DNA of 64,000 nt from Vespa crabro (taxonomy: Eukaryota; Arthropoda; Insecta; Hymenoptera; Vespidae). Location: contig NC_060966.1 of the NCBI RefSeq assembly GCF_910589235.1, positions 1,922,001 through 1,986,000 of the forward strand. The letters run 5' to 3'. The notes beneath the pieces were generated by a model, which did not search any database, was not told where the DNA came from, and worked only from the letters and a program-made list of their open reading frames with translations. Below are positions 50,972 to 62,500 of this stretch, piece after piece. Numbering within the stretch: the stretch's first letter is position 1; every line of letters starts with the position of its first letter. The position numbers were made by a program, and so were the translations under genes.

Positions 50972-53864
50972 CATTATTATTATTATTATTGCTATTATCT
51001 TTATTATTGCTTCTATTATTATTCTTATTATTGTTATAATTATTATCGTTATTATCGTTATAATCTTTATTATTGTTAATATTGATATTATTACAACTAC
51101 TATTATCGTTACTATCGTCTTTACTGTTGATATTATTAATTTGCTATTATTAATAATATTATTAACATTATAATCGTTATTTCGTTATTATCGTTATTGT
51201 CTTTATTATTTGCCATTATTATTGACGTTATTGTCGTTGTTATCTCTATTAACATTATTTTTGAAATAATTATTATCGTTATTATCGTTATTCTTATTTT
51301 TATCGTTATTACAGTTATTATCATTATAAGCGTATTATTGTTATTATTATTATTATTATTGCTATTGTTATTAGTACCGTTATTATCTTAATTATCTTCA
51401 ATAACGTTATCGTCATTAATAGTATTATTGTTATTATCGTTATTTTTGTTATTATTATTATCGTCATTATCTTATAATATCGATATTATCGTTATTATTG
51501 TCATTATTATTATCGTTATTATCATTATTATCGTTATTATCGTTGCTATTGTTCTTCTTATTATTATTATTCTTATTATCGTAATTATTGTTATTGTTGT
51601 TATTAACTACATTAGCGTTAGTATCGTTATTATTGATATTATTATTATTATCATTGTCGTTAATATCGTTAGTATCCTTATTGTTAGTATTATTATTATC
51701 GATATTATCGTTATTATCGATATTTCTAGTATTATTATTATTATAATTATAATTATAATAATAACTATATTTAACGTTACTCTTGTCATTATTATTAACG
51801 TTATTATGGTCCTTATAGTTATTAATATTATTATTTTTATTATTATTATTATTATTAACGTTATCATCGTTATTATCATTATGTTTGTTATTATTATTAT
51901 CACTATTTACCTTTTTATTGTTATTTATGTTATTATTATTTCTGTCATTAACATTATTAATGTTATTATCTTTTTTATTGATTTCATTATTGTCTTTATT
52001 ATCGTTGTTATCGTAATACTCGTCATTAATATTATTATTAGTATAGCTATTATCAATCTTATCGTTATTACCGTTATTATTATTGTTATTAATATATTTA
52101 TTATCCTCATGTTGTTATTATCAATATTATTATTATTTCTATTATAATTATTATCGTATTAGCGTTATTAGTATTACAATTATTATCGTTATCGTTACTA
52201 TCGTTATTATTATTTCTATTATTATCATTATTATCGTTATTATTGTTCTTATTATTTCCGTTATTAACGTTTTTACTGTTATTATTGTTATTAAAGTTAT
52301 TATTATTATTATTATTATTATCCTTATATTTGTTATTATCGTTACAATCGTTATTATCGATACTATTGTACCGCTATTATCGTAAATTATCTCCATTTTT
52401 CTTTATTGTTTAATATTGTATTCGTTATTATTATTAATCGATATTATTGTTATTATTTATAATATTATTATCGCTATTTTTATTATCGTCATTATCGTCA
52501 TTATTGATGTTATTATTATCGTTATTAACGTTATTATCGTTATTATTTTTCTCATTATTATTGTTATAATCGTTAATATTGTTATTATTAATATTATTAT
52601 TATTATTGTTATTATCATTATTATAGTTTATGTCGTTAATATCTTTATTACCTTATTATTATTTTTATTATTATCGTCATTGTCGTTATTATTGATACTA
52701 TCGATATTATTATTATTACTTTATTCGTATTTATCGTATCATTAATATCGTTCTTATTGTTATTATCACTATTATCGTTAATATCGTTATTATCGTTTTA
52801 TTGATATCGTTATTATAGTTGTTAACGTTATTAACTTATTTTTGTTATTATTATTATTATCTTTTTTATCGTTTTTATCATTATTATTGTTATTATTATT
52901 ATCCTTATAATCGTTATTATTGTTATTATTATTATTATTATTATTATTGTTATTATCATTATTGTCGTTTTTTTCGTTATTATTGTCATTATTACAATCG
53001 TTATTATCGTAATTATCTTTGCTAATGTTACTATTGTTAGTACTAATATCATTCTTATCATTATTATTCGTTTCATCGTTATTATTATCATTATTAATAT
53101 CGCTATTATCGTTGTTATCTATATTATTCTTATAATTATTACCGTTAGTTTCCTTATTATCGTTATTATTGTTTCATTATTATTGTAATTATCATTATTA
53201 TTAGTATTATTATATTATTTATTATCATTAATATCTTTATTATCGATTCTATTTTTAATAATATTATTGTTATTATAGTTATTATTATTATTATTATAAT
53301 AGTTATTGTCATTATTACCGTTATTTTCATTATTATTGTTATTATTAATATTATTATTATCGTTATTATCGTTATTGTCATTATTACTATTAATATTTTT
53401 ATTATTATTATCGTTATTATCGTTACTATCACTATTAGCGTTATAATTTTTATTTTTATTATCGTTATTATCGTTATTATCGTTATTATTATTATTATTG
53501 TTATTATTGTTAATATAGCTATTTTCGTTATTATTATTATATTATTATTATTATTATTATTGTAACTATCCATATTATTATTATTACTATTAGCGTTATA
53601 ATAGTTAATATTCTTAATATCTTTTTTATTATTATCACCACTATTGCTAATATCGTTATTATCGTTATTATTGTTATTATTGTTATTATTATTATCGTTA
53701 TTACCGGTAATATCGTCGTTATCTTCATTAATATTATTACTATTTTTATTATCGTTATTATTATAATCGTTATTATCGTTATTATCGTCATTAACGTTAT
53801 TATTTTTATTATTATTATGTTTATTACTGATATTATCGTTATTATCTTTATTATAGTTTTTTTC

Positions 53865-53897
<33 letters not shown>

Positions 53898-54338
53898 GAT
53901 AATATTGTTACTATTAATATTATTATTATTTCAATTCTCGTTATTATCGTTAATATTATTATCTTAATTTTCGTTTTTGTATTTATTATACAAACTACTA
54001 TTATAATTATTATCCATATTATCATTAATATTGTCATTATTATTATCGATATTATAATTATTATCGTCATTATTATTATCATTAATATCGTTATTATCGT
54101 TAGTAATGTTATTATTGTTATTAATACTACAATTATTATCGTTGTTATCGTTATTATCGTTATTATTGTTAATATTGTAATTATTATAAATATGATTATC
54201 GTTATTATCGTTATTGTTGTTATTATCGTTTTTATTGCTTTTAATGTTATTATTATTGTCATTCTTATCATTATAATCATTACTATCGTTATTATTGTTA
54301 TTAGTATTATCGTTACTTCCATTATTATCATTAATATC

Positions 54339-54394
<56 letters not shown>

Positions 54395-57300
54395 TATTAA
54401 TGTTATTTTCGTTAATATCGTTACTATCGTTACTATCGCTAATATAGATATTAGCATTATATATAATATTATATAATCTTTATTAGTATTATTAATATTA
54501 TCGTTTTTATTATTAGTATCGTTATTATTATTATTATAATCGATGTAATCGTTATTAACCTTAATGTCGTTATAAATATCATTTTTAGTATCTTCATTAT
54601 CGTTATCATCGATATTATTGTTATTGTTACTATTCTTATTATCATAATTATTATTATGCATTATTATCGTTACTGTCGTCATTATTATTTTTGTTATTAT
54701 CGTTATTATTATTATTATCAAAGCTTTTATTTTCGTTATTATCGTTATTATCTTTTTTATCTTTCTATTTCTTATTATTACTATCATCATTAACGTTATT
54801 GTTATTATCGTTACATTTGCTATTAATATTATCGTTGTTGTCGTTACTATCGTTATTATTGTTATTATTGTTATTATTGTTATTATTTTTATTATCGTTA
54901 TTATCATTATTATTATTATTATTATTATTTTCGATATTATCGATAATATTGTTATTATTATTATCGATATTATCGTTTTATCTTATTATTATTATCGATA
55001 ATATCGTTGTTATGTTCATTACCGCTATTATTGTTATAATTGTTATAATTACTAGTATTATTATCGTTGTTATCGTTATTATCATTATTATGATTATTAT
55101 TTTTACCGTTAGTATCGTTATTATGTTTATTATTATTTTCGTTATTAACATAATTATCGTTATGAATATTATAATTATTATCATTTTTATCGTCATTGTC
55201 GTTATTAATGTTACAATCGTGGTCATCATTATTACTATTATCGTTATTAACGTTATTGTTTTTGTCGTTATTATAGTTATTTGCGTTATAATTGTTATTA
55301 TTGTCATTATTACTATTATTACCGTCATTATCTTTATTATCAATATTATTGTTATTATTATGAATATTACTTTTCTTTTATTTTTATAATAGTTATTATC
55401 GTTTTTATTGTTATTATTATTATAATTATTAACGTTAATATCGTTATTATCGCTATTATAATAATTATTTTTATTAACGTTATTATCGTTTTTATCGTTA
55501 TTATTATTATTGCTATTATAGTTATTATCGTTATTAATATTATTATTATATAATGTTATTATCGTTGTTATCGTTATTATTGTTATTATTTTCATCGTTA
55601 TTGTCATTAATATCGTTGTTGTCTATATTATTATTATTATTATTATTATCGTTAAAAGCGTTATTTTCCTTATTATTATTATTACTCTTATCGTTATTGT
55701 TACAATCGCTTTATCCTTATTATCGTTATTTTTGTTATTATTATTACTACCATTGTCGATGTTATTGTTATTATTGTTATTATTATTATCGATGTTATCG
55801 TTATTATTGTAAGTAATGTTATTATTCCTACTATTATTCCCGTTATTATCTTTATTGTCTATAGTATTGTTATTATTATAATATTATTATCGTTATTATC
55901 ATTATAATCGTCCTTATCGTAATTATTGTTGTTACTATTACCGACAATTTCGTTAATAACTTTACTATTTTTATTAATACTATAATTATTATTGTTATTA
56001 TCGTTATTAACGTTATTTAATTATTATCGTTATTTTCATTAATATTGTTATTATTGTTATGGTTATTATAGTTATTATTATTATTATTATTGTCGTTTTT
56101 ATCGTAATAATCGTTATTTTTATTAGCGTAAATATCGTTTTTATCATTATAATTGTTATAAATATTATTGTTATTATTGTCGTTATTATCTTTATTTTCG
56201 TTATTATCGATATTTCCTTATTACTATAATCGTTATTATCGTTTATATTTTCACTGTTGTTAATATTTCTATTATTATCGATATTATCTATACTAATGTT
56301 ATTGTTATTATCGATAATATAGTTATTGTGGTTATTATTATTATCGATATTATTGTTATTTCCGTTCTTAATATTTCCGATAGTAACGTTATTATAGTTA
56401 TTATTAATATCGTTAATAACGTTATTCTCGTTATTAATGTTATTATTGTTAATTATACTATTATTATTATCGTGATTATCGTTATTATCGTTATTAATAT
56501 TATTATTATTATTATAGTTATCATCGCTATTATCGTTTATATCGATATAATCAATAATATGACTATAATTATTATCGTTATTATTATTTTTATTATTTAC
56601 GTTAATATCGTTATTATCGCAATTAATGTCTTATTATCATCGTTGTCATCGCTCTTATTCTTAATTTTGTTATAATTATTATTATTATTACTGTTATTAT
56701 CATTTTTATCCTAATTATCTTTATGATAATTATTACTAATATCGTTATTATTGTTTCTATCTTTATTATTTATTAATACTATTATTTTTATTATCGTTAT
56801 ATTTATTATCGTTATTATCGTTATAATTGTTAGCATTACTATCGTTATTATCGATTATAACTTTTTTGACTTTATTATTATTATTATCGTTAATATCGTT
56901 ACTGTACTTATTATTATTATTACTATTATCGTTGTTACCTTTATTATTTTTATCGTTATTATCATTGTTATGGTTATTATTGTTTTTAGTATTATCGTTA
57001 TTATCATTATTACCGTCTTTTGTTATTATTATCATTGATAATATGGCTATTATTGTTATTATTGTTATCGATATTATCTATAACATCGGTATTATTATTA
57101 TAGTTAATACCCTTATTTTCGTCATTATATTTATTCTTGTCATTATTACTAATATTATTATCGTTATTACTGTTATTATCTTTATTATTTTTAATATTGT
57201 TATTATTAATAATTTTATTATCGTTATTATAGTCATTATCGTTATTATTGTTATTATTGTTATTATTATTATTGTTAAAATCCTTTTTATTGTTATTATT

Positions 57301-58448
57301 ACTATTAATTCTATCGTTATTATTATTATTATCGACATTATAGTTATTATTGATAATATCGTTATTGCATATATTATTATTATAATTATTATCTTTATTA
57401 TCGTTACTATTGTTACTATTGTTGTTACTATTATCGTTATTATCGTTACTATTATTATCGTTATTATCGTAAGTATTGTTATTACTATTATTAATATTAA
57501 GGTTAATATCGTCAATATTGATACTATTGTTATTATTACCACTATTATCATCGTTATTATCATTATTATTATTTTTATTATTATTTTTGTCGTTATTATC
57601 GTTATTATCGTTATTATTATTACTATAATTGTCGTTATTATCGTTAATTTAATAATCGTTTTTATCATTAATATCGTTATTAATAATATTATAATTATCA
57701 TTATTATTATTATTATCGTTAATATCATTATAATCTTTTTTATTATTACTTTTATCATCGTTATTATCCTTATTAATGTTTTTACTTTTATTAATAATAT
57801 AATAATTATCGTTATTATGATTATAATCGTAATTATTATGATTTTTATTATTATTATTATTGACGAAATTATCTTTATTATCGTTATTATCGTTATTATC
57901 GTTTCTATCTTTATAATTATAATTACTTTTATTGTTATTATCGTTATATTTATTATCGTTATTATCGTTATTATTGTTATTATTATTTTCGTTATTATGG
58001 ATTATATCGTTTTGACTTAATTTTTATTATTATTATTATTGTTATTATCTTTACTGTTCTTATTATTATTATTACTATTATCGTTGATACCGTTATTATT
58101 TTTATCGTTTTATCATTGTTATCGTTATTATTGTTATCATTATTATCGTTTTTATCTTTACTAACCTCATTTCTGTTATTATTATCATTATTATTATCGA
58201 TATTATCTATAATTTCGTTATTATTATAATAGTTAATACCCTTATTTTCGTTAATATTGTAATTATTGTTATTATTACTAATATTATTATCGTTATTATC
58301 ATTATAATTGTTATTATCGTTATTACTGTTATTTTTTATTTTCGTTAGTATTGTTAATTTCGTTGTTATCTTTATCATTATTTTTACTGTTATTGATTTT
58401 ATCGTTATTATCTTTATTATTATTATTATTATTACTATTATTATTACT
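50938..58448 (+). repeat. TTATTATCG satellite (block 9)
   Basis: About 7.5 kb of satellite without genes between the LTR element and R1 copy B. In the paralogous block only ~730 bp (19397-20124) separate the LTR and the R1 fragment, so this interval has expanded here or been lost there. A local duplication with an offset of about 1129 bp joins 57103 and 58232 (both GTTAATACCCTTATTTTCGT). Confidence 0.88.
54341..54390. repeat. Pure (TTA)n tract
   Basis: About 49 bp of uninterrupted triplets ending at ACTATTATTAATG. Confidence 0.9.
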
Positions 58449-58726
58449 TCCTGTGAGTAGGGGGAGTTAGAATACTCCCTTAGTACACCCTGCTTGTCGT
58501 AGGAGGCGACTAAAGTGGACTATGTGAATGGCGAGTAATTGGTCTTGTACGGCTAATCCTACCTTTGTTCTTCTTTTATATCTTTTTCTAATCTTTCTCT
58601 CACAATCAAGCTTCTTTCAGTTCCCTGCCTTTCCTTTGGGCAGCTCGACTCCCAATTATTATATTTCTTATGATGTATAGTACATAAAAAGTTAAATGCT
58701 GCTGTGGGAGGGACTTAAACGCCACG
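58449..58726 (+). other. R1 copy B 5' UTR
   Basis: Aligns along its length with 11455-11733 of copy A, with shared blocks GGAGGCGACTAAA, TCTTGTACGGCTAATCCTA and CCCAATTATTATATTTCTTA. The upstream satellite (ATTATTATTACTTCCTGTGA) resembles the copy A junction only in the TTACT before the element. Confidence 0.75.
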
Positions 58727-60100
58727 GTGCTGTCAGGTGGTTTTAGGGCAGGCCACCCACCGTCGTCATCCAGCATCTGCCAGGAGCTTAGGGTAGGCAA
58801 CCTGGCCCCATCTCTGGGTGTTGCTACAGGAAGAGCACCACAGGAAGGCGATCTGCCCTGCGATTTGTCTATGGCGACAGGAAGGCTAAAATATGGGGGA
58901 AGGTACTTGGAGGAGTGGCAATTGGCTGCCAGTGCAGTTGATAGCACGTGGTTCTCCGGCCTGATGTCACCTATGCAGCTTGCGATGGGGACATCACAAG
59001 ATGGAGATTGTGAGAATCTCGCTCAAGCGAAAGTACTCCTTGCCAAAATGACGGCGGCTATTACTAGACAGCCCAACGTTAACAACACTATTAAGCAAGG
59101 GCTCCCAGAAATGGAGGACATCATAGACAGCCTCGAGTTCATTTATGAATCTCGAAGAATGGTCATTAAGCGAGCGAGGACCCTAGCCCGAGTTTCACAG
59201 AGCCCTTGGGTAAATTTTCCAACTGATGCAGGCGCTATTAAAAGAGTAGCCACAAGCCCGCCGCAGTTGCATCAAGAAAGCCTCCAAAGTCCACGGGAAG
59301 AGACGACGACGACCGAAGCCACCAAGAGGTCGGAGGTCGTTAAGAAGAAATGAAATTAGGACAAACCAGCGACGAAAGTGATGAAACACACAAAGCAGGA
59401 GAAAAAGAATCCGAGCAAATTGGCGGAAAGGCCGAAAAAGAGAACAAGGCCGGACGCGATCCTCCTTAAACCTGCGCAAGGTAAATCTTATGCAGACGTT
59501 GTCGGAGACATCCACCAGCACTTCAAGACCAGCGGAACAGGGGTAGTCGTTAGATCGTTCCGGCAAATCAGAATTGGAGGGGTTCTCCGCGAACTTAAGA
59601 AGACCACTGCGCATATCAGGTCCCCATTTGCATAAAACCTGAGGAAAGAAGTTGGAGAAACGAGCTGCATTACAGAACTGGTCCCTAGAAGTACGCTGGA
59701 GATACGGGACTGCGATTGCTACACATTGGTGATGGAAGTCGAGGTGGCCCTAAAGAGGACCCTGCCAGACTACGCGGGGAAACTAGTGGTTAAATTGACG
59801 AACCCCAACGCGAGACAACAACGCCTGGACCTCATCAGACTAGAAGAGGAAGCAGCTGCGAAGCTTTTAAAGGTCGGCCGAGTGCTGGTCGGCATCGTCA
59901 GCTGCAGGGTCAGGCGGAGAGCAGAAGTGAGGAGATGCTACCGTTGTCTCAACTTTGGTCACTATAGCGCTACGTGCAATGGCTCTGATCGCAGTAAGTT
60001 CTGCTATTTCTGCAGCGGCACGGGGCACACGATCAAAGACTGCAAGGTCAGCGAACCGACTTGCTTCTTATGCTCCAATAGCGTTGTTGAAACTAAGTAG
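58727..60100 (+). pseudogene. R1 copy B ORF1, Gag-like zinc-knuckle protein (broken)
   Basis: A single frame runs the whole length with few breaks. The codon matching the copy A ATG is GTG at 58727. Nonsense codons are TGA 59351, TAG 59357, TAA 59633 and TAG 60098. It includes the middle region missing from copy A (DAILLKPAQGKSYADVVGD, RSFRQIRIGGVLRELKKTT). That region is followed by LEIRDCDCYTLVMEVEVALK, LPDYAGKLVVKLTNPNARQQ, CYRCLNFGHYSATC and CYFCSGTGHTIKDC (two canonical CX2CX4HX4C knuckles), and the start of a third cluster that TAG 60098 truncates. The Lys codon AAG of copy A is TAG here. Confidence 0.87.
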
Positions 60101-60171
60101 CACTTGGCGGGATCAAGGGCCTGCAAAACTTTCAAAGAGGCCCTTGCATCAGCCAAAAAGAGGAAAACAGG

Positions 60172-60885
60172 ACGAGTGTACTTCAGGGTAATCTCAATAG
60201 TGGCAGGACGGTGCACCAACTCCAAACACGGCTCTACTCTGAGAAATAAGCTGATATCGTTTTAATCAGCCAACAATACCAGGACAGAGCGGGATTAGGA
60301 TGGTACGCAGACGGATTGGACACCGCGGCCCTCTGGATCTCAGATACCCGTCAAATACATGTGTCGGATCCAAGATCCGGATGCGGATACGTTTGGGTGG
60401 GACACAACTCGACGTCTTATGTCAGCGTATATCACACCCCGAACGACCGGATAGACGACTGCCAGTCTAAACTGGACGATCTGGAAGACGCGCTGCGGGA
60501 AATGCAAGGCGATCTCATTGTGGCTGCAGACCTCAATGCCAAAGCTCTCGAATGGGGGGAGACCAGACCGGCCTCCAGAGGAAGGCGAATCATAGAGTCG
60601 GTGTTGAGCCTAGAACTATCAGTACTCAATACAGCCTCGACACAAAGCATCCGTAGGCCCGGCTACAGAGAGACGATCACGGACGTCTTTCTAGTGAACA
60701 AACAACTTGTGGCAAGGGTCGCAGGCTGGCGTGTAATAGAGGATTATACCGGGAGCGATCATCAGTACATACTCTTCGATGTACACGATAGGATGATAGT
60801 CGTGACAATTGCAAAACGACACCTCCGGTGGTACAATCCAAGAATGGACCGAGAGAGGCTGTCTTCGGTCATTGAAGAAGGATGA
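60172..60885 (+). pseudogene. R1 copy B ORF2, APE-type endonuclease domain (mostly open)
   Basis: This begins with SVLQGNLNSGR; the start codon is ACG at 60172 where copy A has ATG. TAA at 60247-60249 follows, then the frame is open to TGA 60883. The domain is well preserved: the Asn in QGNLN, GLGWYADGLDTAALWI, DLIVAADLNAKALEWGE (Asp/Asn motif), IRRPGYRETITDVFLV and GSDHQYILFDV (catalytic SDH). The metal-binding Glu expected in the ISEQ motif is replaced by Gln (ISQQY, near 60271). The nuclease would therefore be impaired even without the stop. Confidence 0.85.
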
Positions 60886-61822
60886 AGATCACTTCAAAAT
60901 GCATCCGCGAGTCTATCGTCACCAGCACAAGCCAGGATGATTACTGCAGCTACTATGCAGCTCATCCAAAAGGCTTGCGCGATAGCGGTGCCAGAGAATG
61001 GCACGAAACGGCAGAGGCGTCCTGCATACTGGTGGACGAACGAGATCGCAGATCTTCGTAAGAAGTGCATAAGACTACGCTGTTTAGCACAATGAGCGAA
61101 GAGACGCGATCTCGATACTGCTTCCCTGGCAGCAGGGAGGGAATATTCACCGCCCCGTGGAAGAAAGCGAGGCTTGTAATCATCAGCAAGGTCAAGGGTC
61201 CAGCAGATGCAGCTTCGTTATACAGTCCTATCTGTATGCTCGATACGGCTGGCAAGCTCCTGGAGAAGCTGCTTAGGCCACGGCTGCACGTAGCCGTGTG
61301 GGTAGCGGAGGATCTTGTTGCCCGTCAGTATTGATTTCGATCAGGCCTCTCCACCATCCACGCAGTTCAGGATGTTGTCACGGCCGCTAAGATGACCCAG
61401 CGCGGGAATCACCATTCACGCCCTTTGTGTCTGCTGGCCACCTTAGACGTGAGAAATGCCTTCAACTCCGTCAGGTGGTACTTGGCAATGGAAGCGCTCG
61501 AACATAATTTCAGAGTTCCGGGGTACATACTCCGAATACTCTGGGATTACCTGAACGAGCGCTTCCTAGAATACAATACTGGCGATGGTCCAAGAAACTT
61601 GGAATTGATATCGGGTGCAGCTCAGGGATCCATGCTAGGACCAGATATCTGGAATATATTTTACGAAAGTATCTTTCGTATGGCAGTCCCTGATGGTGCT
61701 TTCTTGGTTGGGTACGCAGACCACACTGCAGTTGTCATAACGGCAAGAGACACGGAGGGGGCACAAATGCAGCTCAAACAGGTCATGCGCAGAGTCATCT
61801 CCTGTATAGAAGAACACGGGCT
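60886..61822 (+). pseudogene. R1 copy B ORF2, reverse transcriptase (deleted N-terminal part, mutated active site)
   Basis: After a linker with the R1-type YWWTNEIADLRKKCIRLR, sequence jumps at ~61135 (GCAGGGAGGGAATATTC) from the linker into EGIFTAPWKKARLVIISK. This skips the segment that carries APGPDGLPAE in copy A. The RT then continues in one frame with TGA 61332-61334: MLDTAGKLLEKLLRPRL, LLATLDVRNAFNSVRW (motif A) and AAQGSMLGPD. At the catalytic site it reads GYADHTAVV, with Asp changed to His at 61722-61724; fragment C keeps YADD. At 61822 the frame runs straight into satellite-encoded Ile/Val sequence until 62237. Confidence 0.88.
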
Positions 61823-61835
61823 TATTATCGCTTTT

Positions 61836-62141
61836 ACCGTTAAATTCGATTTTGTCTTTATTATCGTTATTATTGTTATTATCGTTATTATTTTATATAA
61901 TTATTATCGTTATATCGTGACCGTTATTATCTTCATTATCGTTATTATTGTTATTATTGCTACTAATACGAATATTATTATCGTAATAACCGTTAAATTC
62001 GATTTTGTCTTTATTATCGTTATTATCGTTATTATTTTATATAATTATTATCGTTATATCGTGACCCTTATTATATTCATTATCGTTATTATTGTTACTA
62101 TTGCTACTAATACGAATATTATTATCGTAATAACCGCTATA
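61836..62141. repeat. 153-bp tandem duplication next to R1 copy B
   Basis: ACCGTTAAATTCGATTTTGT at 61836 recurs at 61989. Both copies contain ATATCGTGACC and GCTACTAATACGAATATTAT and end GTAATAACCG. The paralogue after fragment C has a single unit (20727-20880), so this duplication is specific to this block. Confidence 0.9.
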
Positions 62142-62180
62142 ATCGTTATTGTCGTTATTATCGTTATTAGAGTTATTATT

Positions 62181-62445
62181 GTTACTGTTGTTACTATCCT
62201 TATTATCGTTATTATTGTTATTATTATTATATCATAATTATCGTTATTATTATTATAATTATTATCTTTATTATCGATATTATTATTACCGACATTATCG
62301 TTATTATCGTTATTATTGTTACTGTTGTTACTATCCTTATTATCGTTATTATTGTTATTATTATTATATCATAATTATCGTTATTATTATTATAATTATT
62401 ATCTTTATTATCGATATTACTATTACCGATATTATCGTTATTATC
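62181..62445. repeat. ~137-bp tandem duplication
   Basis: GTTACTGTTGTTACTATCCT at 62181 recurs at 62318. Both are followed by ATTATATCATAATTATCG and a TATCTTTATTATCGATATTA stretch. The period is not a multiple of three, unlike most duplications in the array. Confidence 0.85.
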
Positions 62446-62465
62446 GTTATTATTGTTATTATCGA

Positions 62466-62500
<35 letters not shown>

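Larger units (their letters stand above)
58449..61822 (+). mobile_element. R1-clade non-LTR retrotransposon, copy B (dead, 3'-truncated, internal deletion)
   Basis: About 3.4 kb with the same 5' UTR, ORF1 and ORF2 start as copy A, but ORF2 stops abruptly inside RT (..EEHGL at 61822), where the satellite begins. The C-terminal region, 3' UTR and A tail are absent. Relative to copy A it also lacks about 400 bp at 61135, removing the RT N-terminal segment. Both start codons are altered (ORF1 GTG, ORF2 ACG). Its 3' junction is shared with fragment C at 20712. Confidence 0.9.

Noticed and set aside
11455..61822. Four independent R1 insertions
   Set aside because: Shared 3' junctions (A with D, B with C) show that at most two insertions took place; the rest is duplication and deletion.
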